Below, in pieces: positions 53,548 to 62,031 of a DNA stretch of 64,000 bases (position 1 is its first letter; every line of letters starts with the position of its first letter). The notes under the pieces were generated by a model. That model saw only the letters and a program-made list of their open reading frames with translations, did no database searches and had not been told where the DNA came from. Origin of the DNA: Nocardia paucivorans NBRC 100373 (GTDB lineage Bacteria; Actinomycetota; Actinomycetes; Mycobacteriales; Mycobacteriaceae); the NCBI RefSeq assembly GCF_000308675.1, contig NZ_BAGE01000030.1, forward strand, positions 62,001 through 126,000. The letters run 5' to 3'. A program made the position numbers and the translations under genes.

Positions 53548-54543
53548 ATGATCACCGTGACCAATGCGCGCAAGCGCTACGGTTCCTTCGCCGCTCTCGA
53601 CGATGTGAGCCTGGAAATACCGTCCGGGACGTTGACGGCGCTGCTCGGCCCGTCCGGGTCCGGTAAGTCGACCCTGCTGCGCAGTATCGCCGGATTGGAA
53701 ACGCTGGATTCCGGGACGGTGCTGATCGCCGGTCGTGATGTCACCGGGGTGCCGCCGCAGAAACGCGGTATCGGCTTCGTGTTCCAGCACTACGCGGCAT
53801 TCAAACATATGACCGTGCGCGACAATGTCGCCTTCGGTCTGAAGATCCGCAAACGCCCCAAGGCCGAGATCGTCGCCCGGGTGGACGAGTTGCTGGGCAT
53901 TGTCGGGTTGGACGGGTTTCAACACCGTTATCCGGCGCAGTTGTCGGGTGGGCAACGGCAGCGGATGGCGCTGGCCCGTGCACTGGCGGTGGACCCGCAG
54001 GTGTTGCTGCTGGACGAGCCGTTCGGCGCGCTCGACGCCAAGGTGCGCGCGGATCTGCGCACCTGGTTGCGCCGCTTGCACGAGGAGGTGCACGTCACCA
54101 CGGTCCTGGTCACGCACGACCAGGAGGAGGCGCTGGATGTGGCCGACCGGATCGCGGTGATGAATGCCGGTCGGATCGAACAGATCGGCAGCCCCTCCGA
54201 TGTCTACGACCGGCCGGCCAACGAATTCGTCATGTCGTTTCTGGGGGCCGTGGCCCGGCTCAATGGGCATCTGGTGCGTCCGCACGATATCCGGGTGGGC
54301 CGCGATCCGAGTATGGCTTTGGCCGCGCACGAGGGAACCGCCGAATCGGCGGGGGTGACCCGGGCCGCCGTCGAACGGGTGGTGCGGCTCGGTTTCGAGG
54401 TGCGGGTGGAGTTGCGCAATGCCGCCACCGGCGATCTGTTCACCGCCCAGGTGACTCGTGGTGATGCCGAGGCATTGCGATTGGCCGAGGGGGAGACGGT
54501 GTACGTCCGTGCCACTCGGATCCCGGATCTGCCGAGGCGCTGA
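53548..54543 (+). CDS. cysA: sulfate ABC transporter ATPase CysA
   Basis: A 331-residue ATPase. Walker A is GPSGSGKST (about residues 35-43), the signature is [15 protein letters not shown], Walker B is [11 protein letters not shown] and the switch His lies in VTHDQEEAL. The C-terminal regulatory domain (about 235-331) is of the TOBE type. It energises the CysTW channel for sulfate import. It is the last gene of the subI-cysTWA operon, 22 bases after cysW. Confidence 0.95.
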   Translation: MITVTNARKRYGSFAALDDVSLEIPSGTLTALLGPSGSGKSTLLRSIAGLETLDSGTVLIAGRDVTGVPPQKRGIGFVFQHYAAFKHMTVRDNVAFGLKIRKRPKAEIVARVDELLGIVGLDGFQHRYPAQLSGGQRQRMALARALAVDPQVLLLDEPFGALDAKVRADLRTWLRRLHEEVHVTTVLVTHDQEEALDVADRIAVMNAGRIEQIGSPSDVYDRPANEFVMSFLGAVARLNGHLVRPHDIRVGRDPSMALAAHEGTAESAGVTRAAVERVVRLGFEVRVELRNAATGDLFTAQVTRGDAEALRLAEGETVYVRATRIPDLPRR

Positions 54544-54545
54544 GC

Positions 54546-54590
54546 GGTTGCCGGCGGGGGAGATAACCGAGTGGCATATTTTCGGCAACC
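54546..54590 (+). terminator. possible hairpin after cysA
   Basis: GGTTGCCG (54546-54553) and CGGCAACC (54583-54590) form a perfect 8-base inverted repeat with a long 29-base loop just after the cysA stop. There is no U-run after it. It is a weak candidate for an operon terminator. Confidence 0.3.
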
Positions 54591-54720
54591 ACCGGTAGGA
54601 CATCGGTGCGTCCGCCGTGCGGATACGCGGCCGTCGGTGTAGTCCTGTTTACCGCGTGCCGGACCTGATCCACCTGCGGAATCGGTGGTTATGGTGTTGC
54701 TCGGGGGAGGAGGCGGTACC

Positions 54721-54736
54721 GGACAATGGGTTGTCC
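54721..54736. promoter_or_regulatory. palindrome upstream of the first Hsp70-like gene
   Basis: GGACAA-TGGG-TTGTCC is a perfect 16-base palindromic site about 80 bases before the ATG at 54816. It has the form of an operator for a dimeric repressor; no cognate regulator gene is adjacent. Confidence 0.4.
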
Positions 54737-54815
54737 TCCGGTTGGCAGGTGTGATCGCGCAGTGGTTGCCTGTTGCCGTTCGAAGCGTGTCCGTTCGGCG
54801 ATCAGGTGGGGTTCG

Positions 54816-55910
54816 ATGGCTACAGGTCTCGGGTTGAGTATCGGCACGGTCAACGCGGTCTCCGCGCTGACGGGGATTCCGGAGGGGGCGGGGCGCGGGC
54901 GCCGGCGACGGCCGGAGTCGCCGTTCGTCACGACCCACCGCACCTCCCTCGTTTTCGACAGCACCGGCTTGGCCCGGCTGGGCACCATACCGCCGCACGG
55001 CCGGGTGATCACCGAATTCGCCGATCTCGGCCGGCCGGGGGCCAAGGGCGCGCGGATCGCGAACCACACCCTGCGGCCCGCCGATCTCGTGGCGGTCGTG
55101 GCGGACTGTCTGATCTCCGACGCCGGTCGCGATCCGCGTGGTGACGACGCCGAGGTCGTGCTCGCCCACCCGGTCGGGTACGACTCGGAGTTGGTGGCGA
55201 TATTGCGGTCGGCGCTCGACGGGGCCGGGCTCGAACGGGTGCGATTGGTATCCGAACCGGTGGCGGCGGCAGCCTGGTTGGAGGCCGAATATGGTCCGTT
55301 GCTGCCGGGGGTGGCCCTGGTCTACGACCTGGGTGGTACCGCGTTGGACATCACGTTGGTGCGGGTGGGCGGTGGAAGTCCGGACGATCCGGTGATCGGT
55401 ACGCCGCTGCGTTCGCGGGAGTTCGGCGGCCGGGCTTTCGGCGCATTGGTCGCCGAACGCTCCTGGGGCGGCCGGTTCGGCGGTGCGGGGGTGGGTTCGG
55501 ATTCCGTGTCCGCCGACGCGTTGCGGGTGGATCATGTGCGCGAGTCGCTGGATCTGGTCTATCGCTGTCTGCGCTCGGCCGATGTCACCATGGCCGATGT
55601 CGACCGGATCCTGGTGGTGGGCGGTGCGTCCCGACCGGCGCAGGTGGCGCGGGTGTTGTCCGAGGAACTGGCCCGGCCGGTGGTCACCACCCCGGATCCG
55701 GAATGTGTGGTCGCGCTCGGAGCCTCCGTCCTGGCCCGGCGCGAGCGGGAGGCCGAGGTGTCGGAGCCGTCGGGTGCGCGTGGTCTTTCCCTTCTGTCCC
55801 GGCGTCGTCGGGTCGCCGTATCGGTCGGTTCGAGTGTCGCGGTGGTGGCCGCGGCCGGGTTGTCCGCCGATACGGTGTGGACCGGTCTGGCGCTGTTCGG
55901 GGCGGGCTGA
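54816..55910 (+). CDS. membrane-anchored Hsp70/actin-fold ATPase without substrate-binding domain, copy 1
   Basis: A 364-residue protein with the Hsp70 nucleotide-binding fold: phosphate-1 GLSIGTVNAVS near residue 6 (the usual D-L-G-T-T is S-I-G-T-V), phosphate-2 VYDLGGTALDIT, adenosine motif RILVVGGASRPAQV. After the ATPase domain comes one hydrophobic helix (about 332-355, VAVSVGSSVAVVAAAGL) and a very short tail, with no substrate-binding domain. The N-terminus should be cytoplasmic and the tail outside. It is followed by the AurF and FprB-type genes and a longer paralogue at 59074. Function unknown; the anchored form suggests a membrane-associated role. Confidence 0.8.
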   Translation: MATGLGLSIGTVNAVSALTGIPEGAGRGRRRRPESPFVTTHRTSLVFDSTGLARLGTIPPHGRVITEFADLGRPGAKGARIANHTLRPADLVAVVADCLISDAGRDPRGDDAEVVLAHPVGYDSELVAILRSALDGAGLERVRLVSEPVAAAAWLEAEYGPLLPGVALVYDLGGTALDITLVRVGGGSPDDPVIGTPLRSREFGGRAFGALVAERSWGGRFGGAGVGSDSVSADALRVDHVRESLDLVYRCLRSADVTMADVDRILVVGGASRPAQVARVLSEELARPVVTTPDPECVVALGASVLARREREAEVSEPSGARGLSLLSRRRRVAVSVGSSVAVVAAAGLSADTVWTGLALFGAG

Positions 55911-55944
55911 TCTCGGCGTCGGGTTGCTCGGTGGGTCCGCGGTC

Positions 55945-56012
55945 ACTGTGTCCACCCCGTCTGATCAGGTGTGTTGACGGGGACCATTGTTGATGTAACT
56001 ATTGGACACAGT
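55945..56012 (+). promoter_or_regulatory. promoter flanked by a perfect 10-base inverted repeat
   Basis: ACTGTGTCCA (55945-55954) and TGGACACAGT (56003-56012) are exact reverse complements, 48 bases apart. A promoter-like pair TTGACG (55974-55979) and TAACTA (55996-56001), 16 bases apart, sits between them. Half-sites on both sides of a promoter suggest repression by a looping or spreading regulator. The ATG of the AurF-type gene lies 31 bases after the second half-site. Confidence 0.6.
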
Positions 56013-56043
56013 AATGCGGACCCTATGAGAGGCAGTGACGACG

Positions 56044-57057
56044 ATGTCTTCGGCCACGACGACCCCCGAGGTGGACCAGGTCCTCGCCCAGGCGCGGGAA
56101 TACGCGGAGAAGCTGTTGCTGCTGTCGGAGGGATCGGTCAATCGACACTTCGATCCGTTCACCGACATCGACTGGGATAACCCCGATTTCGACGCCGACA
56201 CCCGCCCCGAGCGGTGGATTCTGCCCGTTTCGGCCGATCCGCTGGGGCGTCACCCCTGGTATCGGGCGTTACCGGAGGACCTCAAGATCGCCATCGGCAA
56301 GTACCGGCAGGCCAATGTCGCCAAGGTCGGGCTCCAGTTCGAGGCCATCCTCATCAGTGGCATGATGCAGCATGTCTTCGGTCTGCCCAACGGCGATCCG
56401 GAATTCCGCTACTGCTCCCACGAGATGATCGAGGAGCACAACCACACCCTGATGTTCCAGGAGATGGTCAACCGGATCGGCGTCGATGTGCCCGGTATGG
56501 GTCCGCTGGTGCGCAAACTGCGTCATCTCGCGGTACCGGTGGCGGTGGCGTTCCCGAACCTGTTCTTCATGGCCGTGCTCGCCGGGGAGGAACCGATCGA
56601 TCACATCCAGAAGGACATCCTGCGCTCGGGGGAGGAAGTGCACCCCATCATGCGTGGGGTCATGGCCATCCATGTGGCCGAGGAGGCCCGACACATCTCC
56701 TTCGCCCACGAATTCCTCAAGAAACACGTCCCGGAGGCCTCCGCGCGCGACAAGTTCGTGCTCTCGCTGGCCATGCCGGTGATCATGTGGATTCTGGGTC
56801 GGGCCATCGTGACCCCGCCGAAGAAGTTCTTCGAGGAGTTCGGTATCCCCGACAGCGTTCGCAAGGAATTGTTCTACGGGTCCGACGAGGCCAAACAGGT
56901 CTTCAGCGACTACTTCGGCGATGTTCGCGCCCTGGCCAAGGAGATCGGGCTGATGAACCCGATCGCCAAGCGGGTGTGGAAGGCCCTCGGTATCGACGGG
57001 CACACCACCCGCTACCGGTCCGAGCCGATGCGTGCCGCGGCGCGTCGCGCGGCCTGA
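56044..57057 (+). CDS. AurF-family diiron oxygenase
   Basis: A 337-residue soluble protein with the ferritin-like diiron fold of p-aminobenzoate N-oxygenase (AurF). Candidate iron ligands lie in EAILISGMMQ, SHEMIEEHNHTLMFQE and AEEARHISFAHE (E-E-x-x-H). Such enzymes use O2 and two electrons to oxidise amines or other groups; the substrate here is unknown. ATG 56044 has AGAGG at 56028-56032; a GTG at 56035 is the alternative. The next gene, 17 bases on, encodes a ferredoxin reductase able to supply the electrons. Hydrophobic stretches (VAVAFPNLFFMAVLAG) are part of the helical core. Confidence 0.85.
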   Translation: MSSATTTPEVDQVLAQAREYAEKLLLLSEGSVNRHFDPFTDIDWDNPDFDADTRPERWILPVSADPLGRHPWYRALPEDLKIAIGKYRQANVAKVGLQFEAILISGMMQHVFGLPNGDPEFRYCSHEMIEEHNHTLMFQEMVNRIGVDVPGMGPLVRKLRHLAVPVAVAFPNLFFMAVLAGEEPIDHIQKDILRSGEEVHPIMRGVMAIHVAEEARHISFAHEFLKKHVPEASARDKFVLSLAMPVIMWILGRAIVTPPKKFFEEFGIPDSVRKELFYGSDEAKQVFSDYFGDVRALAKEIGLMNPIAKRVWKALGIDGHTTRYRSEPMRAAARRAA

Positions 57058-57074
57058 GCGGCGGTAACGACCAG

Positions 57075-58661
57075 ATGCCCTACGTCGTCACCCAGTCGTG
57101 CTGTAGCGACGCCTCCTGCGTCTACGCCTGTCCGGTCAATTGCATCCACCCCACCCCGGACGAGCCGGATTTCTTGTCGGCGGAAATGCTCTACGTCGAT
57201 CCGCAGGCCTGCGTCGACTGTGGTGCCTGTGCGTCGGCCTGCCCGGTCGACGCCATCACCTCGTCCCGGAAACTGACCGCGGCGCAGCAGCCGTTCATCG
57301 AGATCAACGCCGACTTCTATCGGCAATCCCGGCCACGGCCGCTGCTCGCGCGCCCGGTGCCGCCCCCGCCGATCGATACCGCGCGGGGGCCGCTGCGGGT
57401 GGCGATCGTGGGATCCGGTCCGTCGGCCATGTACGCCGCCGACGAACTGCTCACCTGCCCGGACGTCTCGGTCACCGTCCTCGATCGGTTGCCGGTGCCC
57501 TACGGTCTGGCCCGTTTCGGGGTGGCGCCCGATCACGGCCGAACCCGACAGGTGTCGCGATTGTTCGACGTGATCTCCGCTCAGCCCGGCTTCGGCTCGT
57601 ATCTCGATGTGGAGGTGGGCAAGCACATCTCTCACGAGGAACTGCTCGCCTACCACCACGCCGTGATCTACGCCGTCGGCGCGTCCGCGGACCGCAAACT
57701 CGGGATTCCGGGCGAGGGTCTGGCCGGAAACATCTCGGCCACCGATTTCGTCGCCTGGTACAACGGGCATCCCGACCACATCGATCGGGAATTCGACCTG
57801 TCCCACCGGCGGGTGGTGATCATCGGCAACGGCAATGTCGCGCTCGATGTGGCGCGGATCCTCGCCACCGACCCCGATGATCTGGCCGGCACCGATATCT
57901 CCCCGGTGGCGCTGGAGACCCTGCGACGCAGCGCCGTCGAGGAGATCGTGGTGTTGGGCCGACGCGGCCCCGCCGAATCGGCGTTCACCGTGCCGGAATT
58001 CGTCGGTCTGCTCGGCTCCGACGTGGATATCGTCATCGATGGTGACCTGCCGCCGATCACCGACGGCCTGACCTATCAGGTCGAACGGAAACTGCGACTG
58101 CTACACGGTGTGGCCGAGCGTCCGGTCGGCCGCCGCCGGCGCATCGTCTTCCGCTACCTGGCCTCGCCCCGGCGGATTCTGGGTCCCGATCGGGTGACCG
58201 GGCTCGAGGTGGTCCGCAACGAGCTCGTCACCGGCGACGACGGGCGGGCGCGGGCGGTGGCCACCGACGATATCGAGCTGCTCGAGGCCGGATTGGTGCT
58301 CACCTCCGTCGGTTATCGCGGGGTGCCGTTACCAGGGCTGCCGTTCGACGAGCGGGCCGGGATGATCCCCAACCGGGACGGCCGGGTGCTGGACGGCCCC
58401 GATGGCGCGGTGTTACCCGGAACCTATGTCACCGGGTGGATCAAACGCGGACCCACCGGGTTCATCGGCACCAACAAGTCCTGTGCCCAACAGACGGTGC
58501 GCCGGCTGGCCGAGGATTTCAATGCCGGGCGGCTGGCCGAACCGTCCGGCGGCGCCACCGGATTCGATCGGCTGTTGCGTGGTCGCCGACCGTCGGTGCG
58601 CGTGGCGGGTGCGGTCGTGCCGCCGGCCAAGGGGTTGCGCCGCCTGATCGCCCGCGCCTGA
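57075..58661 (+). CDS. ferredoxin-ferredoxin--NADP reductase fusion (FprB-type)
   Basis: A 528-residue electron-transfer protein. The first 90 residues are a ferredoxin: two cysteine clusters, CCSDASCVYACPVNC and CVDCGACASACPV, for one 3Fe- or 4Fe- and one 4Fe-4S cluster. The remaining part is an adrenodoxin-reductase-type flavoprotein with FAD motif VGSGPSAMYAA and NADP motif IIGNGNVALDVARI; TGWIKRGPTGFIGTN is the conserved C-terminal flavin segment. It matches FprB of M. tuberculosis (Rv0886) in layout. It probably reduces the adjacent AurF-type oxygenase. Start ATG 57075. Confidence 0.9.
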   Translation: MPYVVTQSCCSDASCVYACPVNCIHPTPDEPDFLSAEMLYVDPQACVDCGACASACPVDAITSSRKLTAAQQPFIEINADFYRQSRPRPLLARPVPPPPIDTARGPLRVAIVGSGPSAMYAADELLTCPDVSVTVLDRLPVPYGLARFGVAPDHGRTRQVSRLFDVISAQPGFGSYLDVEVGKHISHEELLAYHHAVIYAVGASADRKLGIPGEGLAGNISATDFVAWYNGHPDHIDREFDLSHRRVVIIGNGNVALDVARILATDPDDLAGTDISPVALETLRRSAVEEIVVLGRRGPAESAFTVPEFVGLLGSDVDIVIDGDLPPITDGLTYQVERKLRLLHGVAERPVGRRRRIVFRYLASPRRILGPDRVTGLEVVRNELVTGDDGRARAVATDDIELLEAGLVLTSVGYRGVPLPGLPFDERAGMIPNRDGRVLDGPDGAVLPGTYVTGWIKRGPTGFIGTNKSCAQQTVRRLAEDFNAGRLAEPSGGATGFDRLLRGRRPSVRVAGAVVPPAKGLRRLIARA

Positions 58662-59073
58662 GCCCGGCGGCGCCCAGTATATGGTCGCGGTCGGTTTCTG
58701 TCGGTTGCCGACCGCGGCCGAGGGCTTGTGGGCAATCTATCGGCAATCTTTTGTGTAAGGGTTGGGAAGTGCGATACAGGGCGCTGTCGCCGGTTCGGAT
58801 ATTGCGCCGCAACGCGTTCCATGCGCTCGCTGTGAGATAGCGGAACCTTCCGGGTTGTCGGTGGATCGTGTTCCATCCAGGGGTGTGGATCACTTTTTTC
58901 AACGCTTCTACCTGGTGTTTCTGTTCGTGGTGTCGGAAGCGGTAATTTTTGGTTGCAATAGCTCTACGAAATCTCGCTCCGGCAGCTAACCTGTGGTGGC
59001 TGTTTGGAAGACGACCGCGGCCCATGGTTCTTCGCATGAGGGACGTGGTCACGGTGCGTTGACGGGATGGCGA
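58662..59073. other. intergenic stretch between the reductase gene and the second Hsp70-like gene
   Basis: About 410 bases without a convincing gene. It begins with a hairpin terminator (58683-58719). A direct repeat GGCAATCT at 58731-58738 and 58742-58749 is phased by 11 bases. Then comes AT-richer sequence (about 58860-58990) which should hold the promoter of the Hsp70-like gene at 59074. Confidence 0.4.
58683..58719 (+). terminator. hairpin after the FprB-type gene
   Basis: GGTCGCGGTCGG (58683-58694) pairs with CCGACCGCGGCC (58708-58719) with a single G-T wobble, forming a 12-base-pair GC-rich stem over a 13-base loop, 21 bases after the stop codon. No U-run. It is probably a terminator of the oxygenase/reductase operon. 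Confidence 0.55.
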
Positions 59074-61110
59074 ATGACAACAGGGCTGGGTATCAGCATC
59101 GGCACAGTGAATGTCGTCTCGGCGCGGGTTGACGCCGAGCGACCGCGTCCGGCGGTGCGTATCCGCCGCACCGCCGTCGGATTCGACAGTACGGGCACGG
59201 CGCGACTCGGTGGTATCACCCGATTTCCCACCGCCGTGAACGAGTTCGCCGACCTGGGGCGCGACCCCGAATCGGTGTTCGTGGACGGGCGTATCTGGTC
59301 GCCCGCGAATATTTTCGCCTCGGTGGTGGCCGGGCTGCTCACAGGCGTGGAACCCGAGGTCGGGGTGGTGGCCACCCATCCCGCGGGCTATACCGACAAA
59401 CAGGTCATGTTGCTGCGGCAGGCATTGGACCTGACCGGTGTGGGGCGGGTGCGGCTGGTTCCCGAGCCGGTGGCGGCCGTGCAATGGTTGGAACAGGAAA
59501 ACGGCCCGCTCGACCCGGGTTTCGTTCTCGTATACGACCTGGGTGGCAACAGCCTCGACGTCACCATCGTGCGTACCGGGCCCGATTGGCCGGACCATCC
59601 GATGGTGGGAAAACCATTGCGTTCCTATGATTTCGGCGGCCGCCCGCTGGGCGCGATGATCGCCCGCTGCGCCGGCGACCGCCCGCTCGGCGCCCCCGCG
59701 GCGAAACCGGGCGGACTGTCGCTGCTGTCGATCGTCGACACCGAAAGCCTGCGCCGGGACCAGATCCGCGATTCGCTCGAACTGGTACGCGCGGCTGTCC
59801 GATCCGCCGGGATCACCATGTCCGATATCAACCGGCTGCTGCTGGTGGGTGGTGCGGCCCGCCCCCCGCAGGTGGCGAGCACCCTCGCCGAACTCGGCCT
59901 GCCGGTGACCGTTTCGGCCGACCCCGGACAGTGCACGGCCGTGGGCGCCGCCCTGCTGGCCGCACGCGACGCCGCCTCGGCGTCCGGGGGGCGGCCGCAG
60001 CGCGCCCCGCTCTTCTCCGGTGCCGCCCTGCTCTCCGCTGTCGCCATGTCGGCGGCGACCGTACTCGGTGGAAGCGCCGGTGATGCCGACCCACCTCCCG
60101 CATACGGTTATCCCGATCCGGGATCGGGAACGCTGCTGTACGAAATACACGGTCGGGCCATGGTCGAACGCACCCCCAGCGGTGGATGGAGTGTGCAGTA
60201 CGGACCGCATGGCAGCGGCTCCACGGAGGTCGTTCCCGCCGGGATGGCCCATCCGCTCCTCGATCCGTCGCGCGTCGACAGCGGTTCGGCGCAGCGCACC
60301 GCCCCTCGGGGCATGCGTCACGGGCACCAACCGGCCCCCTATGCCGATCCCTCTCGCTTCGCCAACCCGCTGCCGTTCATCCGGCCGGCTCCGCATGTGC
60401 TGCATCCCCCGGCCGGTGCGTCGCATACGAGTCCGACGGCCCCATCCCCGGGGTCCCCGGATTCGGTTCCGTCGTCCGAACAACCCGCGAGCGGGCCGCT
60501 GCCCCGGCCCGGGGTTGTCCTGGGGGGTGGTTTCGGTGCGTCGGACGAGGACTCCACCGAGTCGCCCTCGTGGCCGATCGGTGTTCCGACGGTTCCGGGC
60601 ATTACCGACGGTGTACTGCCGGGCGGTCCGAGCAAGTCGGATGCCGTCTCGGGTTCGGACACCGAAACGTCGTCGTCGAACGGTGTTTCCGGTGCGGCGG
60701 CCGCGAATGGGACCGCGACCCCGGCCGGTACCGGCGCGGGGAGGCAGTCGCCGAGTGGCACCCACGTGGGGAAGCAGTTGCCGGGCGGCCCGGTCGACGG
60801 GATATCGCCTGATACCTCCTCCGGCGTCGTCGCGCCGGGCGAGCATTTCTCGCCCGGCGGCCGCGGTGCGGCGCGCGCCGGCGATACCGGTCGCGGCGGT
60901 CGTCCCTCTCCCGGTGAGGTGCGTTCCGCGCCGTCCGGACCAGGTGCCGAGCCGGCGGGAAGTATCGGGGGGCGCAACCGAGCGGGTGCTTCCTCGTCCT
61001 CCGATCACGGCCCGTCACACCCTGCCGCGAAGCCCGGCAAGAGCGGGAAGGCGAGGGTATCCCCCGGTTCCCATGGCGGCTCCGCGCGAGGTGGCCGGGG
61101 TGGTCGATAG
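59074..61110 (+). CDS. membrane-anchored Hsp70/actin-fold ATPase with long low-complexity tail, copy 2
   Basis: A 678-residue paralogue of the protein at 54816. The ATPase part (1-300) has phosphate-1 GISIGTVNVVS, phosphate-2 VYDLGGNSLDVT, and adenosine motif LLLVGGAARPPQV. A transmembrane segment (LLSAVAMSAATVL, about 312-332) is followed by a roughly 340-residue proline-, serine- and glycine-rich tail predicted to be outside the membrane, without an Hsp70 substrate-binding domain. The tail has a short ordered start (LLYEIHGRAMVERTPSGGW). Phosphate-1 lacks the usual Asp as in copy 1. Start ATG 59074. Function unknown; anchoring suggests a role at the envelope. Confidence 0.78.
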   Translation: MTTGLGISIGTVNVVSARVDAERPRPAVRIRRTAVGFDSTGTARLGGITRFPTAVNEFADLGRDPESVFVDGRIWSPANIFASVVAGLLTGVEPEVGVVATHPAGYTDKQVMLLRQALDLTGVGRVRLVPEPVAAVQWLEQENGPLDPGFVLVYDLGGNSLDVTIVRTGPDWPDHPMVGKPLRSYDFGGRPLGAMIARCAGDRPLGAPAAKPGGLSLLSIVDTESLRRDQIRDSLELVRAAVRSAGITMSDINRLLLVGGAARPPQVASTLAELGLPVTVSADPGQCTAVGAALLAARDAASASGGRPQRAPLFSGAALLSAVAMSAATVLGGSAGDADPPPAYGYPDPGSGTLLYEIHGRAMVERTPSGGWSVQYGPHGSGSTEVVPAGMAHPLLDPSRVDSGSAQRTAPRGMRHGHQPAPYADPSRFANPLPFIRPAPHVLHPPAGASHTSPTAPSPGSPDSVPSSEQPASGPLPRPGVVLGGGFGASDEDSTESPSWPIGVPTVPGITDGVLPGGPSKSDAVSGSDTETSSSNGVSGAAAANGTATPAGTGAGRQSPSGTHVGKQLPGGPVDGISPDTSSGVVAPGEHFSPGGRGAARAGDTGRGGRPSPGEVRSAPSGPGAEPAGSIGGRNRAGASSSSDHGPSHPAAKPGKSGKARVSPGSHGGSARGGRGGR

Positions 61111-61194
61111 CCGGGATCTCCACCCCGTGCGGTCTTGTGACGATTCTCGGGAAAATCGGTGTTCGGATACCGGCGTGGGCGGCACAATCGAGCC

Positions 61195-61998
61195 GTGGGA
61201 AGTGATGGGGGAGCACCGCAGCTCATTGCTTTGGATGTGGATGGAACACTGTTGCAGACCGGTTCGCCGATCAGCCCCCGGGTGGTCGCCGCCGTGCGGG
61301 CGGCGGTCGCGGCGGGCGCGCATATCGTGGTGAGCACCGGGCGCACACTGCTCGCCACCCGTCCGGTACTGGCCGAACTGGGCTTGAGCCATGGGCATGC
61401 CCTCTGCTCCAATGGCGCCGTCCACCTCGATATCGCTCGCGATCGGCCGGTGGCCGTGCACTCCTTCGATCCGGCCCCCGCGATCGACGCTTTGCGCGCA
61501 ATGTTTCCGGACATGATCTTCGCCGTGGAAAAGGTGGGTACAGGGACCTGGGCGAGTGGTATGAGCCCCGGCGAGTTCTTCCCGGGCGGGGAATATCTCG
61601 TGGTCGACGAGGCGATGCTGGGCAGCGAACCGACTCCGCGACTCAACTGCTGGTGGCCGGATGGCGAACCGGAGACGATGCGCCGGTTGCTCGCGACCTT
61701 GTCCGTACCGGATATCAGCTGGGTTCACGGCGAATTCGGTCCCTGGTTCACCATCTCCCGCGAGGGTGTTTCGAAGGGGTGGGCGCTGGAGCGGCTACGC
61801 CGCATACTCGACGTACCCCGCACCGCGACCCTCGCCATCGGCGACGGCTTCAACGATCGGGAAATGCTCATGTGGGCGGGGCATTCGGTCGCCATGGCGA
61901 ATGCGCCCGCCGAGATTCACGCCCTCGCCGACGAAGTCACCGGTGATGTCGCCGCCGAGGGGGTGGCCGCCGTCCTGGAACGCTGGTTCCGTCGCTGA
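61195..61998 (+). CDS. HAD-superfamily (Cof-type) phosphatase
   Basis: A 267-residue HAD phosphatase of the Cof subfamily. Motif I is ALDVDGTLL (nucleophile Asp), motif II VSTGR, motif III the Lys in VSKGWALERL, motif IV IGDGFNDREML. The cap domain lies at about 75-190. The substrate is probably a sugar phosphate or nucleotide, not identified. GTG 61195 follows a CACAAT (61183-61188) by 6 bases, a probable leaderless start. Confidence 0.88.
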   Translation: MGSDGGAPQLIALDVDGTLLQTGSPISPRVVAAVRAAVAAGAHIVVSTGRTLLATRPVLAELGLSHGHALCSNGAVHLDIARDRPVAVHSFDPAPAIDALRAMFPDMIFAVEKVGTGTWASGMSPGEFFPGGEYLVVDEAMLGSEPTPRLNCWWPDGEPETMRRLLATLSVPDISWVHGEFGPWFTISREGVSKGWALERLRRILDVPRTATLAIGDGFNDREMLMWAGHSVAMANAPAEIHALADEVTGDVAAEGVAAVLERWFRR

Positions 61999-62031
61999 CC
62001 GATCGCCGGAAGCGGCCGGTGTGGGCAGGGT

